A DNA stretch of 64,000 nt from Enoplosus armatus (Eukaryota; Chordata; Actinopteri; Centrarchiformes; Enoplosidae), in the NCBI RefSeq assembly GCF_043641665.1, contig NC_092203.1, forward strand, positions 4,985,067-5,049,066, read 5' to 3'. The notes under the pieces were generated by a model. The model ran no database searches and was not told where the DNA came from. It worked only from the letters and a program-made list of their open reading frames with translations. Positions within the stretch are counted from its first letter, which is position 1; every line of letters begins with the position of its first letter. Made by a program: the position numbers and the translations under genes. Positions 1-13,666 of the stretch are shown here, piece by piece.

Positions 1-2869
1 TGAAATTTGGGGTTTTATGACTTCTTTGTAAGGTGCACCGTTTGATGCCTTAGATTAAATTCAGAAGAATAAAGGAGCGCTGATGAAATAGATATACAGG
101 GGAGCAGCAACTTTGGTGTGTAAAATAGACTGTCAGTGGAGCTAATGAGCTGGGACTGATGCTGTTAACCTGCTTTTCTCATTCTGAACCGGCACGCACT
201 GAGGTGTGTTTGGGTGGAGGAAGGGAAGGGCCGTGGCTTTGCAGCGCGAGCATGTAAATAACCCAAAAGCCTGAGAGGTTGAAAACAATCATGAAAATAT
301 ATCTCTCCACATAAAATGTCTCTGCCTTCCTCCTTAAACCGACTGATGCACTCACCTGATATTTTTCATGTCTGAGCGTTTTGAATAGACAGATCTGATA
401 CCGCGGTAGCTTTGTGGCTTAAAGCAATTCTCGTCGCAACACTCGTTTCAACAGTCTTTCAGTCTAGCACATTCAAAACCCATTTCTCTCGAGTGAACAA
501 TGGTCTCTAGCTGGATCGCACCATTCTATTTCAGTGTCTTGCTTACTATTGAATATTATTGCACAGCGACTTGACTGGTTGGAAATGAAAGGAACTGTTT
601 TGCTTCCTCAGCTCAACCACTGCACTTGAATGATGGGAACCTTTCCCTTGATATGTGTTTTCTGCTGTGCATTTGTAAGCTACAGGCTATTTTCTGCGAA
701 TGTAGACAATAAAGAATAACAGAAGTGCAGTACAAGTTTAGAACATGAATTTTAAGTAGAGAACAAGACTATGGCTGTCACACTGAGTTTTTAGGAAGGT
801 GACAAGTAGGGACAAACTCAAAGCCATGTAGCAAACTCATTGTGCGCTAAATCTTATCAGGATCTGAAAAAAAATGTATGTGAATGCAACATGTAAAGAG
901 GACCCTACAATATGCAGGACAAGGGTCACGTGACCGGCTGAGCTAGCACTACTGCTAGCAAGCTTCTCCACTAGCACTGATTCCCCTTTTACCATCGCCT
1001 CACATTGTAAAGTTTCCTTGAGAGTATTCTGCATCGCTTCCTTTGACCTGGGACACATCATGTTTCTTGACAAGTATGCCAGCTCTGCCGGTCTAATTTG
1101 CATATTGGGATCATGTTGGGACATTATGTTAATAGCCAGTGTAATAAGGAATTCATTCTGTGCAGCTCCTGGTCACCTTTAGTGCTACTTTCTATTCTAC
1201 TCTTCTTTTAAAACGTGTCAACTAGGGGCAGTGATGCTTAGGCTACAATGCTGTGTTATCAAGTTAACAAACTGAAATGATCAAAACACAATAGTGCTGA
1301 GTAAGCTAAGTCATCACAACCGTAAGTCCCTCCAGTATGGGCATCAGAGGCTTTAGAGTAAACTTTAGTTTGCTTTCTTTTCAGTATTGGATTCATCATT
1401 GTTTTTTTGCATCCCGACCTGGCACATCTTGGGTGTCACTGCCTGTAATATATGCAATCCTGTCACCATGATGAATGCTGTTAAAGCTGAAGCATATAGA
1501 TTTCTTTTATACGTCAGTCTAGTCTATTGTTCTCCACGAGCAACTGAATGACTTTAATTTTGCTGAGTAAAAATAAAAGTGACATTTGTTTTGGTGGTGG
1601 CGGTGAAAGGGAAACACAGACAGGCCGTGGCACAAGAACACCAGCAGTAGAGTTTAAATACCTTCAAATATCTCCTCAGCATTAAACCATTCACGGTATG
1701 AACTCATTTGTGTTAACAGGGCCTCTATGTCCCTGTTAATCCTAATAAACTGTTTACCTGTTTGGCTCAATATGACTCTACCGCCTCTCTCACACCTTTA
1801 TTCTGCAAAGTATATCTCCTGCCATCACCATTTGGTGGCTATTACCAATTTCCTCTCCCATCCCTGAGTTGACTCATTAGCATATGAAGGAGGTTGCAGT
1901 ATAATTGCTCCTTTAATTGATGGAAGATAATTAATCTGGCCGAGGTGCTGGTGGAAAAGAGAGGACGAGTGAATTCAGAAAGTAATCCTTTTTTTTTTTT
2001 TCTTGTGAATTTGATACATAAGATCACGTAATGAGCAGGTGCTTGATGAGGTTTATTAATTTTTTATATCATTACCTTTGATGTTTTGTCATTTTTATTA
2101 GAGGACATACTTATGAATAAAAATGAAGCTTGTCATTATTCTGAAAGTCTGCCGTGATTTGAATCCATCGTCTCCCACTGTGGCCGATGGTGCATTTCGA
2201 CTCTGAGTCTTAAAGAGTGAGAGTTGTTCATTACAGCACGGCATGGTTCACTTGCTAAACCTAAATGTTTCTTCTTTTGTGTTTGTGTTGCAGCCATTAG
2301 ATGTATATTTGTGGAAGTTGCCTGTAAGAAATTCACATAGATACCTGTTGGATCATCATTGGATTCATATGTTTATGTTTATACGTCATACCCTTGGCAT
2401 TGCATTATGAGCTTCACACCCTCATGATATATTCTTTTTAACCTTCTGGCTTTTCCACGGGCACTTGGTCCAGGCGTCTTTATATCTCTCATGACGATAC
2501 ATACAATAGCATGATGGGGGAAATGAGGAGGAGGGGAAGCATTCAATGACACCATATTTCTGTGTGTAAGAGTGCATGTCTGCCAGACTGTAAAGCTCAC
2601 GCTGCGGTTACTATGGTATATTGAATGGGCAGACCTACATTAACAGTGTGGGTGATGGAGCTGTTATAATTGCTTGGCTTTCCCATTATTACATTTGCTG
2701 AGGAATTTGCACTAAAATAACTGTCTTTCATGACTATAACCACAGTATTTGCCAGCTGATGACCAGTTACTCAGCCACGTTTGGAATATGCTAGTTATCC
2801 AAAAGGAAATGTACATGAAAATGATTACAGTATCTTTTAAAACATGCATTAACTCATTCATTAATTTTT
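1..2869. other. Presumed intron, no gene seen
   Basis: AT-rich single-copy-looking sequence. Scattered homeodomain-like words (for example aattgatggaagataattaa at 1915-1934) and an octamer-like atttgcat near 1097 occur. Short frames on both strands lack any recognisable protein feature. Confidence 0.5.
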
Positions 2870-3165
2870 ATGGCCACTTGGGGGCAACCTGTAAACACAA
2901 CACTGACATATTTATCACCTTTTGAGTTGAAATGGTGAATTTGTTAGCAAACAGTTGCTTATTTACACATCCTGCAGATACAGAGAAACATTAGCATTCT
3001 TGAATATGACGAATATAAGTCCAATATGCACTCATTTATTTATTTTGCGCCCCACCAACTCCTGAGGGAAATTTCTGGCTCTTTAGCTGCTAAACACTCC
3101 ACCATGTTCACCAGCAATTGCTAACTTTGTCTGCCATTTGGTGCCCACAAGTGGAGAGTGTCGTT
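2870..3165 (-). repeat. Dispersed repeat family A, copy 1 (inverted)
   Basis: On the reverse strand this reads caccaaatggcagacaaag, then gtgaacatggtggag, then tttagcagctaaagagcc, then ccctcagg, then catattggacttatattcgt, and ends near gtgtaaataagcaactgttt. The same blocks occur in the same order on the + strand at 43.0-43.6 kb and partly at 10.6-10.8 kb. It matches a repeat I recognise as common in teleost introns but cannot name. No coding capacity is visible. It serves as the uninterrupted reference for the nested site at 43.2 kb. Confidence 0.65.
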
Positions 3166-6100
3166 GAAATCATTTTGTCACACAAAATACAATGCTGCTG
3201 ATAATCTTGTATAAGAGACAGAGCGATGAATGGTGAACCTGAATGGAAAGAAGGAAGACTGGTGACCAGTGTGACGCATAGACTTGACTGTCACCATGCA
3301 GATTCCCTGTGAAGAGGAAGGCAGCCATGTGCTGTTATGAAATGCACTTCAAGCTGAGTGAAGAGCTCTTAAACCATGGTGGATGGCTTTTTGATCGATT
3401 GGAATTATTTTTTTCATGTGCTCGGCTGCTTATTTTCCTAAATGAATTGCTGGATGAGGGTCTATGAAGAATATGAAGAGGACATCCCATGCACATGTAA
3501 CATTGTATATGCTTGTCTGAGAAAATCCCCATAGTGAACAGCAGATGATGCAAAACAAAATACCAAATCTAAATGACATGGTATTTTTGTTATTATAGTA
3601 TTTTGAGATTTATGATACCATCTTTTTTTTACCACCTCCTTTTTCTGCCTCAGCCCTTTGTCACGTCCCACCTCTGCCATAGCCTCATACCCCAGTCAAG
3701 ACCAAATATCAATCAGGGGTGAAAGGCAGAACCTGAGGCTTTCCTTTACAGCCAATAATGGAACGTCTCAAGCTGGGCTTTGCCAGTGGCTTTTTTTTTT
3801 CCTTCTTCTTCTACTGCCACCAACTAAATTGCATAGTCAACCATCGCACCAAATCGAAGGCCTTGTAGTAAAAGGACATAGCCATGATAAACCCATTGAG
3901 AAATCAATATTACATATGGCAACCTGAGGTCCATCTTACAGTTCTAAAGTGAACAAAAGCTGTGTGGATATAGGGTGGTCAAGTGAAATCGATGCAGAAT
4001 AAGATAAAGAATTAGACTATTTAGTGCAAATGGAGGCTTTAACATGCTGGAGGTCATCAGTTTAGCACTGAACCAGATATAGACTGAAGAAAATGTCCTT
4101 AATTCTGCATGAAGGACATTTATTGTTTCTGCTCATTACAAGTGGATGTTTTTACAAGCAGTCTCTTCCTCGGGCTTTTTTCTTTTAATAAACTGTCCTT
4201 GACCTCCACTCAGACAGAGACACAGAGATCAGGTAGTGTCAGCGGAGAGAATTTTGGCAGAAGACTCTTACCTTGTAGAAACGGTCCTTGTCACAACTAA
4301 GAATAGTGTCCGAAAACAGTGAAAGTTTGCTGAGAGCCGCACTGGACCACTCTTTCGAAAGCCTGAGTGGCAGCGAGAGTTATCTTCGTGTTTTGGAATT
4401 CATTACCTAAAAGTCATGTGACCAACATTTTCGTTTCTTAATGGCTGGAAAGGCCAGAGGTTATGAGCAAATTATTTTCACAGAGGCGTCACGCACCAGC
4501 TCCCTCATTCGCCTCTGTTAGAGGAAGGTTTCCCACCACTGACCGTACCACATGTCAGAACTTAATTTGGGTTTATGACATAATTGGGTCTCATTTATGG
4601 TGGAGAATGAGCACTCTTCACTGTTGCAGCTCTTATTTGTGATTTAGGTTGATGAGGCAGGTGTATTTTTAGATAAAAGATTTTCTTGTGCAGCTTTAAT
4701 TTGCAAAAGGAACATCAGCCGGAGAAATCTTTAACAGAACTGCTTTGAGGACGATCAATGAAACATTGCCTTTCCCATGGTGGATCGTTAACTTCTTGAA
4801 TTTTTGCTGAATCATAAAAAGCATTCTTATGACGATATAATTTCATATCACAACATCAACATATTTATTTATTATTAATCACATAATGTGTGTCTATAAA
4901 ATGTCAGAAAGTCATGACATTATATCCAAATTGATTTTGTTTTATCAACAGTAGCAGCAGCAGATAATTGTGGCTGGGGGCGCTAAGGTGGAGGTTCATG
5001 ATTAATAGTAGGTGCTAGAAAATGTGCCAAAAACATGATATGAAAGTGTATAGACAAAAATGTGAGTTATACCACCATAAAAGGAGGGTCAACATGACTT
5101 ATTGTTATTAAGAACGGTCAAAAAGAACACATACTGGGTCTCTGAGCTGGAAATTCTGTCTAAGAAATTACATAATAATGATCACATTTATATTTGGGCA
5201 AAACAGCTACTGTTTGCCCTGCTCTATAGATGTGTTATATGTGTTATAGTATGTTGTAGTTCCCCCAGTCAGTGCTGTAGTTCTCCACTGTGTCCAGCTG
5301 CCATAACTCCCATGTTTTCAGCGATGCCCCCATCCTCCTGTGCTCTGGCAGGCTGTTTGTTACGCGTTTCCCCTGCCATCACTACCCCAACCCGGCAAGT
5401 CAACTCAACCCTGCGCTCTGATCAATCCAGCAGCAGTGTGTGTACACTGTAGTGCACACTCAGCATCCCGGTGGGTTTCCACCTGCTGGTGCCATCAAAG
5501 GAGCAGCACACAGGAGATGTGATTGCAGAGCTTACAGCAGGGGAGGAAGTGGGCGAAACAGGAGAGAAAATATCTGAGCATGAAGCATGTGCAGAGCACG
5601 GTATTCTCAGACTGGAGTGGTTACTTGGTTACTGTAAATCAGTACAGGCTGTAATTTCACTGAATGTGTGTGTAGCTGTTAAACATGTTTTTTTGACTTG
5701 CATAAAAAGGAGGTTTCAACATTTGGATGTGGTTGTGAATCCTTAAAGTAAACAATGAATAGATACAGAGCTCCCTACATATGTATCCCTCTATATCCTG
5801 AGGCCATCTACAGTGTTTGTGTGCTGTTGTTTGCTCCTGAGAAATAGTGACAGGTAATTGGCAACAGCTTTCAGGATGCCTGTTTTTTTTGGCTGGGCCC
5901 GGCAGATCCGAGCCCCATGAACAAACTGCAGAGGAAGAGCTCCAGGAATTAGTTTGACTTGGCCAGCTTTCCACAAGGTGAAATGACTTTGATCAGTGTC
6001 CCCTTGTTTGATGAGGTGGCACTTTCCGGGCACAAATGCTGTTTTAAGCAAACAAAGTACTGTCTCCCTTGGCGTTTTATCACAAGATTTGGGACGCAGG

Positions 6101-9100
6101 GCTAGCAAGGGGGGACTGGAGGATGTAATGCATTTTTAGTGGTAGGAGTCTGGACATTTAGAGTTGAATAGATGTACATGTTATTATCAGGAAGGGAAGT
6201 ATTGTTTTTGCAAAGATTGTCACATGCTGCACATGTTGGTGTGTTTTGCCATTGACATGCATGTTGCATGTTTGTTCTGTGTGTTTATACCTTGCACAGT
6301 GGTTTTGAGGTATGTCATACGCCGCCAGTGTTTGTTGTGGAGCTTGGGGTGGTGGATGGGCATATTCAATGTTCATGCCAGAAAGTGTCACAGACACATT
6401 GCTTTATAAAAAAAAAAAATAACTATGATCTTTCCATAACCTTCCCCATATGTTTAAGTTTCCAAACCTAACCATACCTTAACCAGACTGTGGTCGACAT
6501 GCCCTGAGGTAAAACAAACCTTGGCAATGAACAGAAACATTGGCATCAAACGTCTGTCTGTGGGTTGCAGTGTGAAAGAATGTTAACTTTGGCCACCAAC
6601 CAAACCACTTGGGCACCTTTTTATTTGGTCTGATTTGTCTACTTAATTTTATTGAGGCAAGGTACAGGACAAATCATTTGACTGGCAGAAAAATGATTCA
6701 TCACCATACCCACCTACCTATTTATACTCCACATTTGCCAACTCTTCTACCTGTGTTGCTCATGGATGCAGAAAATGGCAACAAAAATGGCAGGTGCAGT
6801 TGGTTTGCACTCATTGTTTGTGTCCTCATGCCACATCTCTTGTGTTGGTCTTTGTGAATGTGTGATTAAATCAGCCTGTGTATGGAAATCTGAACCCACA
6901 ACGGTTTTGAGTGAATATTTACCAAAACGTCTTTGCCTAAGAGACGAGGTCTTCATGGAGCAGGTGAAACCCAGCAACAGATGTGATGCTGGTTTGAACA
7001 GATGGCGCAAAAATACATAAAGGTCAGGTGGTCTGGTGCCTGTGCTGCTATTGCAGCTCATTGATTGGGCTTCTTTTTTTTAAGAAGGAAGACAGAATCC
7101 CTGACAATAATCCCTCTGCATGAAAGTGGGATCAAGAGCTTATAAACCCTAATTACTAACAGTGGGCAGCTATTTGACGTATTCCTCGATTTGACAGGTA
7201 TAATGATGCTCTTGATGAATATGGCTTTCTCAGACAGCTGAATCTGAACTACAGAAAAGATCAATTAGAAATGAAAATAAATATATTCTTCCTCAGTCCT
7301 GCACCACATCTCTCCTGTGCTTATCTATCTATTCTCCTCTTTTTAACATTAGAAGTAAAAAAAAGATGCATGAATAACTGAGGAAGTAGAAATATATTTT
7401 CCACATCTGTTATTCCTCCTTGAAATGATTCACCCACAAAGACGTTCAGTGTTATTCCAGCTGATTTGGGATCCCCAAACCGACCGTCACCTTTGCAGCG
7501 GGCTGCTGTCATGCATCTTGTCAAATATCTATCAATTAGCAAACTGTGCTTACAAATGCTCCTCTGACACAGCGTACATCTGGGATAATTAGCGCTCACT
7601 TAGTGCCTTAGCTTTCGAGATGTGAAAATCAGCGCTAAACTAGTGTAAATGTAATTCCACACCACAGTGGTATGGGAAAGTAAGAGATGTGGAAAACTAA
7701 AATTCCTTATAGCTTTTAAGATTTTTAGAAAACCTGAATTTTTAAACACTACACACACCTGTGTAGTTTTTTTTTTTACTTTAATACTGTGTTTAAGGGT
7801 CTGTTCTTCTGTTTTTGATTTTGAGTGACTTAAGATAAATGCGTCTGTAGCCTTGAAGATATTCTCTCCCTCTTTTGCCGCCTCCCCTAGCTCTGACAGT
7901 TTGTAGAAATGTCCCATCAAGGACACTTCAGCCATGTGTCAATCCACTGATTCTGCCAGAGAGATAAGAAGGTGGGAAGGGACGGCGGATGGGACTCTTG
8001 CATAATTTATAGTGAGCAAAAATCAATTTTGTGGCATAAATTACTCTGATGTTAATTAGTTGCAGATTGGTCTTTTACAAAAGGTGCATTCTAAATCACT
8101 TCAGGGAGAGACTCGCTGCACTGAGACGAGACTGAATTGTTCAGCTGGTGATAATTTCACATGATGTTATGATGGAAAATTAGGCTTGTTTCCTTATTTG
8201 GAATGTGACCAAAATGTTTTCAGAAGACCAAATGCTCACTATGAATAGAGTGGATTCTTATTATTTTCAGTCCCTCTACTGGTGAGGCAGGGAACTTATG
8301 GAGGAAAATGTAAATCCTCTTGCTCCCTTCACACACCCTTAATACTGCACACACACACACACACAGACAAGCCACCACACAAACCCTCGGTCAGGGAGAT
8401 TGCTTACCAGCGCTTAGTTCAGTGGCGATGCCCAGTTGGGCCTTGATGTAATGGAAATTGATTGCACTGCTCCCAGGCTACACTGTCATGACAAGTTATT
8501 TTAATGGCGCTTATGTTGAAGTTTAAAAGGAGGGGGGCGGTGGCAGAACACTGACTTGGGGCGTATTTGCAGCCTTGCGAGGCTTTTTATTTATTTATGA
8601 GAAAGCACAATATTTCTCAAGAAAAAAAGAAATAAAGACAGCGAGTTCACAATGAAGAAGAGAATTATGGGGTGGATGGGTGATGGGCGTGACAGTTCAG
8701 AGCCATTTTCCTGCCAGCCCGAGAGTTACCACCTCAAAAGTGGTTGCAGTGGTTGAAGTGAGCCACAAAGTTATAATTAAAGAATGATTTGTGCCTTTCA
8801 GTGTTAATTTAGGTGTCAGCTCTATGATGGTACTGTATAGTACATACACCCATATACTGTATATGCCCATTTATCCCAGTAGTGACCTGCCAGCCAGGGA
8901 GGAAGGACCTTTCCAGCTGAGATGAAATCTGTTGTTTATTGGCCTCACAGAGGTAATGGTTGCAACATAAGAGCCGTGACACACGGAACTTTCCAGGTTC
9001 CCTTTGTGCCTCCGGGGTTTCTCTCTACCCCATCTAGACGAAAATAACAATAATAAAGATGGGGGCTTTACCCTGCTGCCATTTCTTCAATGATGTGTGT

Positions 9101-10559
9101 TCCACAGGTGAGGTCATTTCCTGTCAACAAGTTGCATTCAGGTAGCTTCTAGCGGAGGTCGTCTGCGGCTTGCTGACGTGTGCATTTGTATTATTGGAGG
9201 AGACTTGGCTGTTCTTTGCCATGGGCAAACTTCTGCAGAAGCTGTTTACTCTCAGTCTGCCATCCTGTTTCCTCTTTTGTTTTTTCCCACAGATTTTTCT
9301 TCTTCCCACTCTGTTTAGTTGCTCTATAATAAACAAAATGATTTATATTGCAAGCGAAAAGACATACAGGACTTAGCGATGAGTACTTAAGAGCCTCATA
9401 ACACAATCAGTTCCTAATTTATTTTAAAGTTTAATGGCTGTTTGAGTTTAATGGCATTTCAGATTGCAATGTCTCTGTAATAAATTACAATGGCTCATGC
9501 TTGAACACTTCAAGTAATGTGTTTCCCTCATGTTTTGTCCGCAGGCCAATTAAGGCTCACCGTGTGACAGTCTGGCCAAATCAAAAGGTCCCTGCACTCC
9601 TTGACAGCTAAAGCAGCCAATTAAAATCCGGTGGCCGGGCTGAAACAGCCGTCACCGCCCACCACGAGTGATCATTACCACATATGTGGGTTGGACGGAA
9701 TGCGCAGGGCAGGCGTATTGATTGTGATTGTGAAAACTGATCTCGCGCTTCGGCCTGAAGGAGTGGGACTGTCGTGCTCGGCAGCTCAGATGAAGGTATC
9801 AAGTCAGGTTTTGAGCAAAAGTTGCAAGCACACACACACACGCCCACTGTGCTGATTGCCCATGCCGGTGTCACTGTCCGCCGTGCACAGCGGTAAGCCT
9901 CATCACATGGGTCAGCAGAGCCAAGACCTCACTCACATACTGCTTGATCATCTGAACAAGTCCGGAAATTAACTTTGATGTGGAATGTCTGTGGGCGAGC
10001 GGCTCAGGTCCGCGAGGGGGAAAGAGGTGGCTGGTCAGCTGCGTCTGTGGGCGAAATGTGTTTGCCACATGCAGAGATATGAAAGAGAGCATGAGAGAGG
10101 AGGAGGAGTGTGTGTGTGAGAGAGAGAGAGAGATGAAGAGAGAAGCCACCCCCATACACTCAATGAGAAGTCACTCGTCTACTTCAAATATGCTTAATTC
10201 ATATTCAGCTCACATGGAGTTGTGGGTTTATAGAACTAGATTTAATACATCTCAGCTCTCTGTGTGACAGATCTGGAGCATGTCTGAATTAGATTGTAAT
10301 TTCAATGAACTATCTCTTGCAATATATACAGGGGCAGACCTATCATTAGTACTAAGTGCCCCCCTCGGTGACATTAGAAAGTGCTTTTGGCTTTGTGTTT
10401 CTTCTTCTTGTGTTTTCCCATACTTAAATAACAGAATAATTTGTCAGGGCCTTACAAAAACTACTTATGTGAGCTTTTTGTAATCTGTGGTTAAAGCTGC
10501 GATAGTGGACATTTTCATATTAACAATTACGTAAAGAATATCTGTAACATGAAAGGGGT
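3166..10559. other. Presumed intron, no gene seen
   Basis: AT-rich with a short CA run at 8348-8365 and short purine or T runs. The stretch at 6440-6600 has aacctaaccataccttaacc words like fish simple-repeat DNA. The 9540-9690 island is listed separately. No splice-flanked coding segment recognised. Confidence 0.5.
9540..9690. promoter_or_regulatory. Candidate intronic regulatory island
   Basis: A dense set of factor-like words occurs in about 150 bases: two ccaatta, tctggccaaat, atcaaaagg (TCF/LEF-like), ttgacagct (TGIF/MEIS-like) and aattaaaatcc. It is GC-richer than its surroundings and free of repeats. Long introns of neuronal receptor genes in vertebrates often hold conserved enhancers, but conservation cannot be seen from one genome. 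Confidence 0.25.
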
Positions 10560-10800
10560 CACAAACCCACTGAGAATTATCACCCGAATCTCAGCTCTAT
10601 GGCGTTTTTTTTAGCATCTTCTAGCTCGTTGTTTTGGTTTTGTGGTCCACAAATTCAGCACTCATAACCCTTGTTTCCAGCTACCCGTCCAACACCAAAT
10701 GACAGACAAAGTGAGCCCGAGCACACCAAGAAGGTGAAATCTCTAGCAGCGTAATTGAACGTGACTGCATATGATTGCTAATGTTGCTCGGAAGAAGAAC
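10560..10800 (+). repeat. Dispersed repeat family A, copy 2 (internally deleted)
   Basis: Contains gtttccagctacc, caccaaatgacagacaaag, and near its right end ttgctaatgttgctc. These blocks are shared with the copies at 2.9-3.2 kb (reverse strand) and 43.0-43.6 kb. The block carrying tttagcagctaaag and the block carrying tattggactt are missing or unrecognisable, so this copy is partial or internally deleted. Confidence 0.5.
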
Positions 10801-12315
10801 AGAAGAAGTCATTTAAGAGGAAAAATGTCAATAACAAAAGTTTCTGAATATAATTCAAGACAATCTCTTAATGACAGAAACAAAACGGGCCATAAACAGA
10901 AAACCAGAAGAATGTGAGAAGGTCTTACAATTAGAAAAGTTCTCTTGAGATGCTCATTATGGATAAGAATCTTGATATAACAACAAAACATTTGCTTTTC
11001 TCCTTATTATAATAGGACACAGGTGTCACAATAAAAAAGAAAGATCGTGTTGTTGCGAATAAAACACAGATTTCCTTTTTGTCCCCCAACATGAATGCAG
11101 TAGTGTTGTGTACTAATTGGCCTGCAGGGGCTGCTGCATAATTCTACTCAAGAACATGTTTGTTCTACAGTCCTTGTATTCCATGTATGGGCAGGGAAAT
11201 ACAGAAGAAGAAATCTATTTATATGCTTATCATACTACTGTTGCATTTGTGCAAAATCCCGGACATGTATGGTTTTCTTTATCTTTTAGCTACCATGCAG
11301 CCTTAGTGGACTGCAGTCAGCCTGCATGTGGAACTACTCTGATCAAACTGACACATATGCTACTGTCCATCACCTCCTCTGCTCCTTCTTTTGCTGTGAC
11401 TTTCTAATTCAAACGTCAGACCTTTACTTTGACCTTTTTACGAGGTGAAACAATCATTTCATATTTTACTGTCCGATTTAGTTAAGTCTGTAAGTTCCGT
11501 GGAGTCATCAAAGAAAAAAACTCATCCTTCAATATTGGCATAAAATGCTGTGTGTGCTGACCGGTAAAGGTCAGGTCGTGAAAGTATTTTCAATTGAGAT
11601 GGATAGCGTACAGGAGGTTTTTTGTCAACCCTTGAACTAAATGGAAATTTGCAGAAATTCGCCAATCTTCCACTGTTCTGACTGCATGTCTTGGCAGAAT
11701 AACAATGTGGTTTTGAGAACAAAACATATCAGAAATGCCTCGCTTGTAAGGAGTTGCACTCTATTTTTGCAGAACCCACGTCTCAGTTTTCCAGAGGCTT
11801 AAATCTTGCATAAATGTCTCTCCCTCTTCCCTTCATCTATGTATAGCACATCTCCCCTGAATGACTGTAGTGGATTTAAAAGGTGAAATCAATGAAGGTT
11901 CACAGCTTTCACCTGGTTCACTCTACTTCATGGAAAGAGCAGGCTGTCTTAACATTTTGCACACTCTGTGGTTTTACACGGCCAGCTTAAATTAGTGTAT
12001 TTTAATGCCTTAATGACACAGTTCTGATCTTTTCATCAAGCCTTAAAACCCTTTTCTTTTCAACAATGCAAAAGTCGGAAACAAAAACGGGTTGAGGCAA
12101 TAAAATGCATGTAAATCCAGCATCTCTCGGCTGAGCACCAGTATAGTTTGGGCCCTGCAGCTCTCTTGGGGACAACGGATTCAGGGGAGTTAGCACAAAC
12201 CAGCGATGTAGGGCACCACAATGGCAAAGCTACCCCTGCTGGCACACGGCACCAACCGCTGACCTGTTTAAACAGCTGGAACGCTTGGCACTGCCTGCCT
12301 CCGGAGATTTGCAGG

Positions 12316-12430
12316 GCCACTGGCAAAGGGGTTGAGAGGAAGGAAGAGGGAGAGGGGGTGGGGGAGGGGAGAAGGAAGGGGGATGGGCGGCACGGTGGCG
12401 GAGCTGGGAGAAGGGATTCATAGCTCGGCA
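12316..12430 (+). repeat. G/A-rich low-complexity tract
   Basis: Many runs of 3-5 G (gggagagggggtgggggagg) give G-quadruplex potential on the + strand. The reverse-strand frame across it is Pro/Ser-rich and artefactual. Confidence 0.6.
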
Positions 12431-12794
12431 ATAGGGGGCCACTGTGCAGAAATGGCACTAAGCAGGAATTAAACAGGCCACTGGCAACAAGCTGAGGAGG
12501 AGGAGGTTGGAATAGAGTTCAAGTCAAATAGACACCGTTTTCAACAGGGGGCTGGCCAGTTTGGGGGGTCACTTAGGTTGGCAAGTGCAACGAATGGGTG
12601 ACCAGGACAAATAATAAATAGATTGTTGAGACGCCTCTCTGCCAACTGTTTTGTTTTCATTAAGAAAAAAAGAGTCTCTGTGTTTCAGAGGGGTTCCGGC
12701 TGTGTGTTAGGGGCGTGAGAGGTTACTGATTCACACAAGGGAGCACTTAGCAGCTTGTGGCAGGGGTTTACCCAAAACTAAGCAGCCACTGGCA
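12316..12794. promoter_or_regulatory. Cluster of GCCACTGGCA motifs
   Basis: The 10-mer GCCACTGGCA occurs at 12316-12325, 12477-12486 and 12785-12794. The first two share the 12-mer ggccactggcaa. The word resembles an NFI-type TGGC(N)GCCA arrangement read as half-sites, but the spacing is not the NFI standard. No tandem structure explains it. Confidence 0.25.
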
Positions 12795-13515
12795 GGAGGT
12801 CGAGAGGGACGAGTGGGCTGGAGGCAAGAGGTGGTGTTTGATAGATCTGCGACAGTTGCAATGCATGTTTTGCATGAGTGCTCACATTTGATTCTTGATA
12901 AGCCAAGAATGCTTAGTAATAAAACAGCGTAATGTTGTCTGTCTTATTAGGGGCAGAGTTATAGCTTGGATTGACAGATGAGTGGGTTTTGTATTGTGTG
13001 GAAATGTAGGAGACACAATGTCATATCCAGATCTTCCCATTGCAGCTGCAACGGAGCTCAGTATCTAAAACATAATCTTTAAATGTCAGGTTTTGATATC
13101 AGCTTGAATCAAAGAGGATAGGCTTCTTTCTAGAGCTGGCATTTTGCTCTGATATTCAACAATCATACCATGGTGGAAAAGGCAGCGATTACAGTTTTTT
13201 TTCTATGACTACCCTCAAGAGACCAGAATGCATCAGAAAAAATAAGATCAGATACAGGAAAAAATAAAAGCTGGAGCATGCTTTTCCGGGCTTCAAGTAA
13301 GCAAACTAGCACCGGTGTCTTTATATCTTTGCATAACTTTAATTCCAGCCTAAGTTAAGTAAGTAGGACAGGTTGAGAGAACAAGTGTACATAAAAAAGT
13401 TTATTAAAACACTTCAACTCTGATGTATCTTAACTCTGTCAAACAGGACAGTATGAAAGATCATTAGCACTCTCTCTGGCAGCCAATAAATATGCCGCAG
13501 TAGGAGAGGTTTTCA

Positions 13516-13666
13516 GGACCCTGATCCAAAACTGACCTGCCCAAAACTGACGTGCAGAACTTGATCCCAAAAAAAAGGACCCAAGGACAGTCAGACCTGT
13601 TCCGAAATAGATCCAAGGATAATTAGACCTGATCCAAAATGTGGTTGACCTGAACAGACCCAAACA
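13516..13666 (+). repeat. Degenerate short tandem repeat (gacctgatccaaaa-like)
   Basis: Units such as gaccctgatccaaaa (13517), gacctgcccaaaa, gacctgttccgaaa and gacctgatccaaaa (13626) recur every 20-40 bases with many changes. It looks like an old, eroded array of the GACCCGA-type simple repeat found in fish. A 106-codon frame on the reverse strand across it is a by-product. Confidence 0.45.

Noticed and set aside
837..1124. 95-codon reverse-strand frame with mixed, soluble-looking N-terminal composition
   Set aside because: No recognisable domain, no promoter or splice context, and the C-terminal third reads like random hydrophobic sequence. Could be re-examined by protein search.
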